A DNA stretch of 64,000 nucleotides. Source: Sipunculus nudus. Lineage: Eukaryota > Annelida > Sipuncula > Golfingiida > Sipunculidae. This document shows positions 11,418 through 23,484 of this stretch, piece by piece. The stretch lies in assembly GCA_026874595.1 (NCBI GenBank), contig CM049315.1:60140889-60204888 (forward strand). The letters are read 5' to 3'. The notes under the pieces were generated by a model that was given only the letters and a program-made list of their open reading frames with translations, did not search any database and had not been told where the DNA came from. The position numbers and the translations under genes were made by a program. Every line of letters starts with the position of its first letter. Positions within the stretch are counted from its first letter, which is position 1.

Positions 11418-14400
11418 CTAACTTTTTATGGCTGTAATGAAATACTTTAATTTCTCGATATAATTACTTTTTCTAACATACTTAGTTTCTTGTAAACATT
11501 CAAGTTCAAACACTACAAAGTTCCTCAGCAACCGTTCACAGTATTTTTCTCCTTTGATTTTACATCTTGTTTTGTATTTGTATAGAGCACATGCCAAGAA
11601 AGACATATTCATTTCTATAAAATCTGTGTAGTCATTCCCATATTGATATCCAAACAAAATCAATCTCCATTCAAGTCTACATTCAAATTTTTTTTCAAAT
11701 GTATTCCACAGAAATTTAGTAGCCCTACAACTATATAAGTAATGTTCGATATCTTCCTCTAGCTTACAAAGTGAACAGAGAGGTGAAATGGTTCTATCAT
11801 TTCTACTTAACATACTGTTTGTTAGAATCAAATTATGTATTAATCGGTAATTAAATTCGGATATTCTACTTATTTGTTGATGCTTTATTTTTTTCTTATA
11901 TAGGGCCTTGAAATCAAACCCTATCATATTGTATTTCCTTTTCCAATATGTTGCAGAAACAGGCTCTTGAAATTTTTGCTTTATTAATTTTGAATAAAAT
12001 AATTTACACTTAAGTTCTGATAAGCTATACATCTGACCATCTATCTGGAAATACCAGTCTCTCTGGTTCTTTTTAACATGGCCACCAATAAGGTCATTTT
12101 TATAGATGGATTCATATATTTTTATCGTACCTTTTATAACCATATATTCACATAACCAGTTTCTCTTACATTTAAGACGCTTATAAATTAATTCTTCAGA
12201 AACAAAATTTCCTGTTTCCGAAATGAAATCTTTAACATATATAAAACCACTATCAATCCAGTGTTGATAGTCTAAACATTTGCACCTATTCAGAAACATC
12301 TTGTTAAACCATATTTGCTGATTAAGTAAATTTGATTTTTCATGATCACAAATATTTACAAATGCGCAAACTACATCAGAGTAAAATCTTGATATATTCT
12401 CCAACCCAGTGACCTGTTTAATGTTGAAGTTACCATGCAATAAGATATTAATATCATTACATATTTGTTTTATACAGTTTTTACCAATATTGAACAAGGG
12501 TGAAGATGAATTAAATAATCTAGGAATCCAGTTAGCTTTCAGTGACTGTACAAACGATTCTAAATCGATCATTCTTAAGCCACCATCTTCATATTTTCCG
12601 ATAATAGTATTCCTCTTAATCCTGTCTCTAGCAGACCATATAAAATTATACAATTTGCGAGTTATCTCTTTTAGTAACAAATTATCCGTTTTTAACATTG
12701 TTAGTGGCAGAATTAATTTTGGCAAAATAATAGATTTTATAACAGTTATTTTTCCTATTATTGTAAGATTACGAGACCGCCATGTATATAGAAGTTTGTC
12801 AATTTCATTCAGCGTTTTCTTCCATTGAAATTTTGAACACTTTTCCAAGTCATTTCCAATGTAAATTCCCAAATACCTAATTGGCTCCGAATGAAAGTTT
12901 AAATGTCTTAAAGTTTCATCTATGGTTATATTTCCTAATGCCAATGCTTCAGTCTTTTTCATATTAAGTTTTAATCCCGATACTTGTGAAAATTCGTCAA
13001 TGATCTTAAGGGACCTATTGAGTGAATTACAGTCTTTTAAAATAAGTGTTGCATCGTCAGCATATTGAATTATAGGAACTATTTCAACACCACCTACATT
13101 TATTTTATTGATATCCTGATCATTCATTATGGCTGAAGCCAGAAATTCAGTAGCAATTAGGAAAAGCATTGCTGAGACCGGACAGCCCTGCCTGATTCCT
13201 TTACGCATCTCAATCTCTTTAGTCAACCATCCGTTATTTTTTACTACAAAACATGGTTCATTATATAAAATCTTTACCCACCTTATAAAATTGGGTCCAA
13301 AATTAAAATGTTTTAAAGCTTTTAACATAAATTTAATATTAAGGCTGTCAAAAGCCTTGGAAAAATCCAGGCACATTATTAAATCTGATGTTTCATACTT
13401 TCTACAAACTTCAATTACATCCATCACATATCGACAATTGGCCCCAATATACCTGCCTTTGATATAGGCAGTCTGCGTTTGACTTATTATACTTGACAGC
13501 ACTTTCTGGAGTCTGTTCGCTAAGACAAATGCTATTATTTTATAGTCGGTATCTGTTAAACTTATAGGTCTATAATTTTTTAACAACTTTTTATCCCCCT
13601 TTTTAAATATCAAAGTTAATACCGCTTTTTTCATGGAATGTCCCATTTTCCCATTTTCAAAAATTTCTGTGATCATTTCAATAAAGAAACATTTAAGTTT
13701 CCCCCAAAACTTACGGTAAAATTCTATAGGTATTCCGTCTAATCCTGGACTCTTATTTACTTTTATTTCTTTTAAAACCCTTTCACATTCTTCAATCGAA
13801 ATGTCTCCATCACAACTAATCTGCTCATCTTGAGATAGGTGGCGCTTCACTGGGTTTGCCTTTAAGTAGTTATTACATAATTCATCAGAAATACAGTCAT
13901 CCTTATACAAGTCCCCATAAAAGTTTGCAATTTCTTTTAAAATATCATCATCAGTTTCAATAGTGTTTCCATTATTATTTAAAATTCTAATGTAATTTAA
14001 TGATTGTGTCTCGGATTCTAATCTTAAAAAGTATTTTGAGCCTTTCTCTCCCTCATCATACCATTTAATCCTCGACCTTATTCGCGAACCAATAGCCTTT
14101 TCTTCATATATTTGATCAATCTTTCTATCAAGAATTTCCTTTTCTTCAGCATTTTCTACTCCTCGTGTCTCTAAATACTTTCTCCTCTCTTCCAATATTT
14201 TTAATTTTGATTTATATCGTTTGCTCCTTTCTCTACCATAATGCATGGATATGCTCTTAATTTGCTGCTTAAGTTTCTCCCATAATCGCACTTTCGATGT
14301 TACAGTATTAAGTTTACTTTTCTCTTTTATTAATAAATTCTCAATTTTTTGACAATATTCATAATCATTCAGAAACTGTGTATTTAGTTTCCAATAGTTT

Positions 14401-15142
14401 GGCCCCCTTTTATTTCCGTTTAACTGAAACTTAACTAACACTGCTTTGTGGTCCGAAATACTATGGACACGACTATTTGCGACCAGGTATCTAGAACCAT
14501 ATGAAATAAAATTACTTTTCATAGTACTACTAAAAAAAATATAATCTAGTCTACTGCTATATTCATTTTTGATATAAGTATAATCTTCAATATCTTCAGT
14601 TTTGACCAATAAAGCATCTTTTAAAGTTAAACCAGAAATAATCTCTTTCAAGGTCGAAACACTCTTATCAGATCTTGCATATTTGCTTTTCCTGTCACAT
14701 TTTCTCCACCAATAATCAGGTTATACTCGTTCATGGTATTCTCGATAATAAATTTACAGAGATATTTAAAAAAAGAAATCCTATGAGATTCCTCTACAGG
14801 TGCATAAGCAGAGACTACACATAAATATGTTCCATCAAACTCAAAGTTTACCATTACAATTCTTCCTTCTTTATCACATTTAAGACTTATAATTTTTCCA
14901 GCGAACTCCCGATGAAACAATATTGCTACACCACAAGAATGTGAACTTGAAGAATAAGAATGGTATATTTTACCTTTCCAACTGGCATTTATAAAAGGCT
15001 CATTTTTTGATACACAATATGTTTCCTGTAAACAGGTAATCAAAATATTATGCTTATCTAGCCAAGTGTATAGTTTTTTCCTCCTAATGAAGTTATTCAT
15101 ACCTCTAACGTTAAAGGTAACAATGTTATAGCTATTCAACAT
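11418..15142 (-). CDS. LINE ORF2: AP-endonuclease / reverse transcriptase (one frameshift)
   Basis: ORF2 nicks target DNA and reverse-transcribes the LINE RNA. The first part (15142-14648, 164 residues) starts MLNSYNIVTFNVRGMNN and has the LQET and SAYAP blocks of an APE-type endonuclease. A frameshift near 14690-14650 leads into a 1,077-residue frame (14651-11418). That frame continues the endonuclease with SRLDYIFF (residues about 33-40) and SDHKAVLVKF (66-75). Reverse transcriptase motifs follow: SPGLDGIPIEFY (301-312), NYRPISL (359-365), CLDFSKAFDS (427-436), GIRQGCPVS (485-493) and QYADDATL (529-536). A C-terminal C-x2-C...H...C segment lies around IEHYLYSC. The endonuclease position where families usually show GDFN reads GGEN, so nicking activity is doubtful independently of the frameshift. 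Confidence 0.88.
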
Positions 15143-15145
15143 TTA

Positions 15146-16505
15146 TTAGGCAGTGTTTGTTTTTTTCAGATAATCTCTCAAGCTTCGCGTCGGCCTTGCA
15201 GTTGTGCTTCCTTCAGCACTCATCCCTTGTGAAGATGTTCCCTTTCTACTCCGACTCTGCGATCTATTTCCTTTCTTCCCCTTTTTCTTCTCCTTCTCTG
15301 ATTCATCATCGACTGTATCTGTAAGATTTTCCATGTCATCGTCTTCATTTTCAGCAGCGAACAACTCGGTTCGGATCGACATCAAGATGTTCCCGTAATG
15401 ATTCTGACCTGGCCATAGCTCTGGTCTGGTGTGTTTTGTGAGCTCAAAGCTTAGACCTGATCCTAAAGTCATATCCCATGGAACAGGATAAACCAAAGTC
15501 TTATCTCCTGACTCCAGTAACCGTTTTTTCATTGTTTCACTCTGCTTGCTTTTACTCTGCAGTATTTCTGTCATAACCTGAACCTGCTGAGCATTCCAAT
15601 CAGGCACTTCCTCGATGTCCCTGCTTATTTGTTTAGCTTCCATCGGAGTACCCGCATCTTTAATCTTTCCCGCAAGGTCCAGTCTACCTGCACGTACAGC
15701 TTTAGTGTACTGGAAAGCCTGTTCCACTGAATTAAAAACAAGTCCAAAAACGTTGAAGTCTTCAGAATGAAAATTGGATATGCTACATTTGGTCCCAATC
15801 ACTAAATCAATGCTCCCTCTTTGATCTACATACTCATCACAATCATCTGAGCAAGCAGCGTGGCCGGTTTTTTTACACACAGCGCAGACTTGTTCCTCCT
15901 CACAGTCCTGAGACCAGTGACCCGACTTCTGGCACCTGACGCTGCTGCATTGGCTGTCCCTGGTGAAAAATCCTACATGATCGCCCCCCACAACTAGCTT
16001 TTCGTGGGAGGGGGTTCTCTTTCAACCCTTCAGCTAATGCGTAGACGTATCTGTCCCCATTTTTTAGAGATGTAAGCTGGCCTTTGTCATCTCTAATATG
16101 ACTATACCGAATGTCACAGGTTAGTTTGACATTCAGGTTTTCCAACATTTTTTGTATCTCTTCATTACTGTAAGACAATGGAATGTCTTTGACGGTAATT
16201 TTTACAGTTTGTATCTTGGGATCATGATTTCTCGTGGAAAAAGGGTTTTTGTCATGAACTGGCACTGACTGATTACCCAAAGTAATCCCATTTGACAGTA
16301 GGTGAACTCTTGCCTCGTCCGTTTTCAGATAGATCCGCCATAGAGAACCAATCACCTGACACCCCTCAATGTCCTCTAAATCGACAGCCCTGGCCACGGC
16401 CATGGACATTGTGTACGGGGTAATTCTGCTTTGGTCCCTGAGAACAATGTCTCTTTGATTCACAAACACAGGTAACACAGGTGAAATCGTGTTCTCCGTG
16501 GACAT
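15146..16505 (-). CDS. LINE ORF1: nucleic-acid-binding protein with two zinc knuckles and a NADAR/YbiA-like domain (one frameshift)
   Basis: The start is ATG at 16505, just after a 229-bp 5' UTR. The N-terminal half (to about 15995) has a predicted alpha/beta nucleic-acid-binding region with VKITVKDIPLSYSNEEIQ. A one-base frameshift near 15990-16000 leads into the second frame (15991-15146). In that frame, residues 15-51 form two Cys/His knuckles (CQKSGHWSQDC and CAVCKKTGH). Residues about 61-211 match the NADAR/YbiA fold: ISNFHS, the glutamate-bearing NSVEQAFQYTKA, PDWN, VPWDMTLGSG, and GQNHYGNILMSIRTEL. The C-terminus is acidic, then Lys/Ser/Arg-rich. NADAR proteins are known N-glycosidases acting on riboflavin intermediates or on ADP-ribosylated guanine. 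A role in the retrotransposon is inference. ORF2 starts 3 bp downstream. Confidence 0.82.
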
Positions 16506-16734
16506 TTTGGCGGAAGTTTCAAGTACACCTCAAAATGTTTAATATCAAACACCAAATTTTTCTGTGAATATGTGACTTTTTCCCCGAAGAATAACGTTGG
16601 GTATTTTTGTTAACACATCTACTCACGGTCTGCAGAAGTTTCTGTAAGTTCTGCAAGGAAATCCTGCCTTAATTGGTCAAAAAAGGCGAGAGCTCAAAGG
16701 ATCAACTGCTGTTTACTTTGGCTGACACAACGTG

Positions 16735-16749
16735 ACCTGCCAAACATAT
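16735..16749. other. LINE target-site duplication, 5'-side copy
   Basis: Exact copy of the 15-bp sequence at 10989-11003. It fixes the 5' end of the LINE at 16734. Confidence 0.85.
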
Positions 16750-17600
16750 ACTACATATTTTAAAAATATTTTTCATTCCCTAAGACTTCAGAGGTAGGCG
16801 CTCCCTCTTTTCGACCTTAAATACAGGAAATAGAATAATGTACGCTAAATACCGAAAATGTGCGCTGGATTTTTCGTCTCACACTTGTTCTTGTTCCCCG
16901 TACTTCTGTGTGTAAGAGTTATGATTAAGGCCTACGTACTCCGGGTACACCTGTATCAGGGTGTTGAACCCCAGTTTTCTTAGAAACTGGATCCGCCCCT
17001 GATTGTTGGGTTCATCATATTAATTGGTTTATTTATTTGGTGCTTTCACGTATATTTATTTATTAAATTTATTTTATTACTTTAGGCTATTTTGATTATT
17101 ATTAAAAGTTTATTTTTTATTGCTAAGGTTGTAGCTGAAATGTAGTTGTAGCTTTTAATTGAAGGTTTTAGTTGATTTTACATATTTACAATGTGTACAT
17201 TGGAACATTTTGCCTATGGTCTTGTTTTCTTGAATAAACTTTTTTTTCTGTCCTGTCCCTTAACCAGTTGAATATGACAGTCGCTAATATGTTGTCGGTA
17301 CCGTATATATTCTAAGGAAAATACCTGGCGTGAAATAAACAACAATTACAACAACATATGAATCCCTTACGGGGTGTAAACCGAAACCTTGTTAACTCAC
17401 CGTGTTCAGTGCACAGCGGCACCAAAACAGGTATAATAATGTTGAAATTAAATGGAGAATGATCACTTAAAGGAACTCATTATAATAACGTTTGTGTGTG
17501 AGAGTTGGGGTAGAAATATAATTCTTGGAATACGTATTTCATTTGATCTTGTTTCAATGAGAATAATAAAAATGTCCATCAATATAGGTCACAAAACAAT
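16750..17600. other. Intergenic, no gene seen
   Basis: AT-rich sequence between the LINE and the first minisatellite. No frame has recognisable similarity. Confidence 0.4.
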
Positions 17601-17609
17601 GTACCCTAT

Positions 17610-18125
17610 AAGACGCTGTGTAAGGGCCCAGTGTTAGGGCCCGGTGTAAGGCCCGATGTAAAGGCATAGTGTAAGGACGCCGTGTAAAAGCCCGGTTGAA
17701 GGCTCAGTGTAAGGACGCTGTATAAAGGCATGGTGTAAGAACGCTGTGTATAAGGGCCCAGTGTAAGACGCTGTGTAAGGGCCCGGTCTAAGGGCACTAT
17801 GTAAGGGCCCGGTGTACGGACACCATGTAAGAGGCAGGTTTACAAGGCCTAGTGTAATGGCGCTGTGTAAATACCCGATGTAAGAACGCTGTGTGAGGGC
17901 CCTGTGTAAGGTAGCTGTGTAAAGGCCGGTGTTAATACGCTGTGTAAGGGCCCGGTGTGAGGATGCTGTGTATGGGCCCAGTTTAAGGCACATTGTAGGG
18001 TCGCTGTGTAAGGGCCTGGTGTCAGACGCTGTGTAAGGGCCCGTCGTAAGGATGCTGTGTAAGGGCCTGGTGTAAGGACGCTGTGAAAGGGCCCGATGTA
18101 AGGGCGCATTGTAAGGTCCCATGTA
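17610..18125. repeat. Minisatellite with alternating half-units
   Basis: The array alternates two related short blocks, roughly TAAGGGCCCGGTG and TAAGGACGCTGTG, making a degenerate dimer of about 26 bp repeated some 20 times. Copies differ by indels, so open frames on the minus strand (Tyr-Thr-Gly-Pro-Leu-His-Ser-like repeats) are a by-product and not evidence of a protein. Confidence 0.85.
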
Positions 18126-18639
18126 AGGGGAAAATACTCTTTCGGGTAGAGGTAATTAATTCAGAAGTGCAAGCTCTGAGTAAATTATTTTGCTGCATCT
18201 GGTAGGTGTAAGGTGATATCGATGGAAAAAAAACAGCAACAGAGTGTTTTAAATATTTATACATTAATGTTTTATGTATTTAAATACGAAAAAAGTATTA
18301 GTATATGTACCGGTTTCTTAGTTTTAACCTTGTGCCCGTTAAAACACAGTGTACATGCAAGTTCGAGTCTTCAAGGGGACGAGGCACTTTGAAACTCTTG
18401 TTGGATATATATATATATATATATAAATCCTCCTGGTTGTGTTGTCATTCATAAAAAGAGACATTAGGAAATGTTTTCATAAGTCCATCACCTTTATACT
18501 GTATAAGAATAGAAGTATACTCTCCTAGCTGCTGTCATTGTGTGGACGGCACATGCAGTTGGACTGGTCGTGTTGCGGGAGGATGATAGAGAAAAGATTT
18601 CTGCAGGGCCAAAAAAGTCGTCTTAGGTCGCGGTCGTTA

Positions 18640-20775
18640 CAGCAGGGTGCGGTTACAGCAGGGTGGTCGTCACAGCAGGATGGTCGTTATAGCAGGGTGG
18701 TCGTTATAGTAGGGTGGTCGTTATAGCAGGGTGGTCGTTACAGTAGTGTGGTCGTTATAGCAGGGTGGTCGTTACAGTAGGGTGGTCGTTATAGTAGGGT
18801 GGTCGTTACTGCAGGGAGGTCGTTACAGCAGGATGGTCGTTACAGCAGGATGGTCGTTACAGCAGGGTGGTCGTCACAGCAGGATGGTCGTTATAGCAGG
18901 GTGGTCGTTACAGTAGGGTGGTCGTTATAGCAGGGTGGTCGTTACAGTAGGGTGGTCGTTATAGTAGGGTGGTCGTTACAGCAGGGTGTTCGTAACAGCA
19001 GGGTGGTCGTTACTGCAGGGAGGTCGTTACAGCAGGATGGTCGTTACAGCAGGATGGTCGTTATAGTAGGGTGGTCGTTACAGCAGGGTGGTCGTTATAG
19101 CAGGGTGGTCGTTACAGCAGGGTGGTCGTTACTGCAGGTAGGTCGTTATAGCAGGGTGGTCGTTACAGTAGGGTGGTCGTTACAGCAGGGTGGTCGTTAT
19201 AGCAGAGTGGTCGTTACAGTAGGGTGGTCGTTACAGCAGGATGGTCGTAACAGCAGGGTGTTCGTTACAGCAGGGTGGTCGTTAAAGCAGGGTGGTCGTT
19301 ATAGCAGGGTGGTCGTTACAGTAGGGTGGTCGTTACAGTAGGGTGGTCGTTATAGTAGGGTGGTCGTTATAGCAGGGTGGTCGTTACAGCAGGGTGGTCG
19401 TTATAGTAGGGTGGTCGTTACAGCAGGGTTTTCGTTACAGCAGGGTGGTCCTTATAGCAGGGTGGTCGTTACAGCAGGATGGTTGTTACAGCAGGGAGGT
19501 CGTTATAGCAGGGAGGTCGTTACAGTAGGGTGGTCGTTACTGCAGGGAGGTCGTTACAGTAGGGTGGTCGTTACTGCAGGGAGGTCGTTACAGCAGCATG
19601 GTCGTTACAGCAGGGTGGTCGTTACAGCAGGGTGGTCGTTACAGTAGGGTGGTCGTTACAGTAGGGTGGTCGTTACAGTAGGGTGGTCGTTATAGCAGGA
19701 TGGTTGTTACAGCAGTGAGGTCGTTATAGCAGGGAGATCGTTACAGTAGGGTGGTCGTTACTGCAGGGAGGTCGTTACAGCAGGATGGTCGTTACAGCAG
19801 GGTGGTCGTTACAGCAGGGTGGTCGTTATAGCAGGGTGGTCGTTACAGTAGGGTGGTCGTTACAGTAGGGTGGTCCTTATAGCAGGGTGGTCGTTACAGC
19901 AGGATGGTTGTTACAGCAGGGAGGTCGTTATAGCAGGGAGGTCGTTACAGTAGGGTGGTCGTTACTGCAGGGAGGTCGTTACAGCAGGATGGTCGTTACA
20001 GCAGGGTGGTCGTTACAGCAGGGTGGTCGTTATAGCAGGGTGGTCGTTACAGTAGGGTGGTCGTTACAGCAGGGTGGTCGTTATAGCAGGGTGGTCGTTA
20101 CAGTAGGGTGGTCGTTACAGCAGGATGGTTGTTACAGCAGGGTGGTCGTTACAGCAGGGTGGTCGTTAAAGCAGGGTGGTCGTTATAGCAGGGTGGTCGT
20201 TACAGTAGGGTGGTCGTTACAGTAGGGTGGTCGTTATAGTAGGGTGGTCGTTATAGCAGGGTGGTCGTTACAGCAGGGTGGTCGTTATAGTAGGGTGGTC
20301 GTTACAGCAGGGTTTTCGTTACAGCAGGGTGGTCCTTATAGCAGGGTGGTCGTTACAGCAGGGTGGTTGTTACAGCAGGGAGGTCGTTATAGCAGGGAGG
20401 TCGTTACAGTAGGGTGGTCGTTACTGCAGGGAGGTCGTTACAGTAGGGTGGTCGTTACTGCAGGGAGGTCGTTACAGCAGGATGGTCGTTACAGCAGGGT
20501 GGTCGTTACAGCAGGGTGGTCGTTATAGCAGGGTGGTCGTTACAGTAGGGTGGTCGTTACAGTAGGGTGGTCGTTATAGTAGGGTGGTCGTTATAGCAGG
20601 GTGTTCGTTACAGCAGGGTGTTCGTTACAGCAGGGTGTTCGTTACTGCAGGGAGGTCGTTACAGCAGGATGGTCGTTACAGCAGGATGGTCGTTATAGCA
20701 GGGTGGTCGTTATAGCAGGGTGGTTGTTATAGCAGGGTGGTCGTTACTGCAGATTGGTCATTACAGAAGGGTGGA
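18640..20775. repeat. 18-bp minisatellite, about 119 copies, with higher-order structure
   Basis: The consensus unit is GGTGGTCGTTACAGCAGG. Variation is concentrated in the segment TTA(C/T)(A/T)G(C/T) and in one GGT/GGA/GAT position. Because 18 is a multiple of 3, several long open frames encode a six-residue repeat resembling GRYSRV/VVTAGW. They are interrupted by stops and have no gene-like start context. A block around 19346-19640 recurs nearly unchanged at about 20230-20524 (offset 884 bp), sharing rare variants such as a GTTTTCG unit followed by a GGTCCTT unit. That shows segmental duplication within the array. Confidence 0.93.
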
Positions 20776-20779
20776 CGTC

Positions 20780-22140
20780 AGGCGAGATTTGACCGCACCT
20801 GTTCATAAAATACGTTTGTACGTTATATTCGGATACAAATGTTCACCATTAACAAAATATATATCCATGCAGATAAAGCCAATGGTATCCTTGAGTGGCT
20901 TAATTTAACATTGGATTTTATTGGTGGATCATTTTTCTGAATGTCAATAAACATTGAATAAATGGGTAGAAATGTGTGGATTCTGTTTCTGAATATGTTG
21001 TCATCTATAGGCTGAGACAAATAATGAATGTGTCTAGATACACATTGAAAAACAAATATGTCGGCATTTACAGGAACACTTGTTAAATTATGTTAAAGTA
21101 TGGCTTAAAGTTAAGAAAAACTAATTTTCTGCTTACAGCCATACTAATATCTCAGACTCTGTCATGTAAGTTAGCGTCACACTTTTCGTTGGAAATCTGA
21201 AGACTGCTGCCGCCATCTGGTAGGCATGCTTCAAACTACCAGGTGACCTATGCGAGCTGGCGTCCCTAAACCAGTGTATGATATGTCTGTGAGTTGGCCA
21301 CTGTGTGTTACATGGATTTTTTTTTTATTTACGTTACACATGATATATATCCATAATCCAGATGGAGGCTTTTAAACAGGCATTTAATCTTTATTCGTAC
21401 CACAGAGAGTACATTGCTTGTATATAACGAGAAAGCAAAAGTAAAAATGAATGTCAAAGTATAAGTAATTATGTAAAGGACCATTTATTCTGGAGATATT
21501 ACATCATCAGTCGGCAAAGCATTATAAGAAGGCACACTTCCTCGGTTGTTAAGTGTGACGTACATATTCCATCTTTGCAATCAATTAATTTTAATATCAA
21601 TTCTTTGTTAACAAATTTTGATACCTTGGTGCAGTGACTCTATAGTGTATTAAGGTTAACAGAGTCACATAATATTCCATATGTATCGATCTCAGATATC
21701 TTAAGATCTCTCAGATTGTTTCCAAGTACTCTGACAGATGTATACTTAGCTCTTTTTGCTAAGAAATGTTTAATATTATTCTTAACATTGAAGGAAGTGC
21801 GAAAAAAAAATGACAAAGCGTGCTAGCTTTTTTATATCTGTCAGGGAAGAAGACCCTGCAAGACCAAGAAAAATACTTTTGTGTGATTATATGTCAAATG
21901 CCAAATATGACGCAAAGCCAAAATATATTGTAATATGTACATGATTTCTCTAATGAATTATGCTGTAATATTCAGGACTGGCAGCCATAGAATGAGCAAC
22001 AAAAGAAATGAAATATCTTATATCTAAAAACCCACGTCGTCAGACATACAAAGTTAGCCATAGGCATTAAAGCTTGAGATAAATTTGCGCCTTTAACCAT
22101 TATTATATATCTTGATGATCTGCTAAGTTGAGGTTATCAT
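20780..22140. other. Intergenic, no gene seen
   Basis: AT-rich sequence after the minisatellite. No recognisable coding, RNA or mobile sequence was found. Confidence 0.4.
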
Positions 22141-22142
22141 AC

Positions 22143-22271
22143 AGGGGCGCAGTCGGGGGGGGGGGCGAGGGGGGCGCAGGGGGCCACGGCCCCCCCCCCC
22201 CACCGGTCGCATCCAGTACTCGCCGTCCTCTCAGAATTTCACGAAAGCTAATACTAATACTAATACTAATA

Positions 22272-22333
<62 letters not shown>

Positions 22334-22350
22334 CATTAAATTGCCTATGC
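22143..22350. repeat. G/C homopolymer cluster, (TACTAA)n and (TA)n tracts
   Basis: A CAGGGGCGCAG start resembling the hAT-like termini seen elsewhere is followed by long G and C runs (22156-22200). Next come about five TACTAA units (22248-22275), which merge into a (TA)n tract (22274-22330). This may be a decayed short element; no opposite terminus is certain. Confidence 0.6.
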
Positions 22351-22354
22351 TATA

Positions 22355-23480
22355 AGTGGCGGATCCGGAGGGCGCCCGGCCCCCGCTGAGCTATATAATA
22401 TCTCTCATTTTATCTAATTTCCCAAATTTCGTGATTAATTTTCGTTTTTCATATTTCTTTTTATTAATTAGCAATTAGAATTTTAAAAAGTTATCTGCAG
22501 TTAATACTTTCAAATTCATTAGTAGAGTATGAGGATTTTTATGAACAGCTGCAGAACAACTTCAGAGCACCAGACCCTGGTTGGGGTCGACTGTGAACAA
22601 TCTCACGGCTCCTATATGGTGTTCTCGTGATCTATGCTCTTAGGAGTCTTGTGTGCCGTCGAGACCACGATCCCCGGTTAAATGCAAAGTTTAAGTCGAA
22701 AAATAAGAAATAAAAGGTAAGGTTCTTACCCCCCCCCATCATTTTTTTTTATTTATATTTCATCTTCCAGGAAGATAAAATAATACTATATGATAAGATT
22801 TCCATTGTTATGTAGTGATTTTACCTGTTCAGGAAATATTTCTGTCATTTTCATGATATCCCTGGTCATATGTCATTTGAATCAAAACAAACAAAAAAAA
22901 AAAAAAGGTAAAAAATAAAATATCACCGGGCCCAACTGATTTCTGAAAAAAATTGCCTGCGAACCAAACCTTATTTTTAGGCCTAACATAAGACTTCAAC
23001 ATATCAGTTATTTAACTCCGAGCATTACTTTCAGGAGATAATATTTCGCAAGTTATATAAATGCGCCATTGACTTTAACATGTTGAAAATGATTGAAATT
23101 TTATATTTCTATTCTGAAGAAATATAAATTGTAAATATTGAACCTCTCTACAGTTTGACTACATAAGGAAAAGACATAAGGGAATAGTTTTTTTTTCAGG
23201 AACAGGAAATCCTCAGTTTTTGTGAAAATTACCTCAAAACGTCCTCTTTACATTGCATATTAAAAAAAAATCCCCATGTAGGCCTACCTATAACTAACCT
23301 GAATGAAACCATGGTTCATAATTGAAAATTAAAAAAAAAATGTTTTCATACCCTAAAATATAAAACGTATAGTCATTATAATAATAATTATAATATATAC
23401 ATTGCAGTTTTCGTAGTACCCATACATGTATATTAGCCCCCCCCCCCCCCCCCGTTTTCGAATATCTGGATTGGCCACTG
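22355..23480. mobile_element. hAT-like non-autonomous element, CAGTGGCGGATC-type termini, copy 1
   Basis: The left end reads AGTGGCGGATCCGGAGGGCG and the right end, reverse-complemented, CAGTGGCCAATCCAGATAT. The interior (for example the block with AGGAACAGGAAATCCTCAG near 23198) is present in reverse orientation in the element at 28471-29438. That shows two copies of one family in opposite directions. No transposase frame is visible. A C-run sits just inside the right end (23438-23453). Confidence 0.65.
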
Positions 23481-23484
23481 ATCA

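Larger units (their letters stand above)
11004..16734 (-). mobile_element. Near full-length Tx1/L1-like LINE retrotransposon with NADAR-bearing ORF1
   Basis: The element is bounded by an exact 15-bp direct repeat and, at its 3' side, by a T run at 11003-11012 (poly(A) on its own strand). Reading on the minus strand, the layout is: 5' UTR 16734-16506, ORF1 16505-15146, a 3-bp gap, ORF2 15142-11418, then about 400 bp of 3' UTR with an internal (ATT)n/T tract near 11090-11116. ORF1 contains one frameshift and ORF2 one frameshift in the endonuclease; otherwise both frames are intact. This indicates a fairly recent, complete insertion that is now inactive. Assignment to the Tx1/L1 group rests on RT motifs and the C-terminal zinc-finger-like segment, read by eye. 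Confidence 0.9.

Noticed and set aside
12409-13467. Plus-strand open frames within the LINE
   Set aside because: They are antisense to the well-supported reverse transcriptase and have no recognisable domain.
17606-18264. Overlapping minus-strand frames with Tyr-Thr-x-Pro-Leu-His repeats
   Set aside because: Present in several frames at once because the minisatellite contains few stops on that strand; indels between units shift frame.
18952-20528. Several open frames of 90-130 residues encoding a six-residue repeat in the 18-bp array
   Set aside because: They follow directly from a stop-free repeat whose unit length is a multiple of three. Starts are arbitrary, stops break the array, and no signal peptide or flanking exon is seen.
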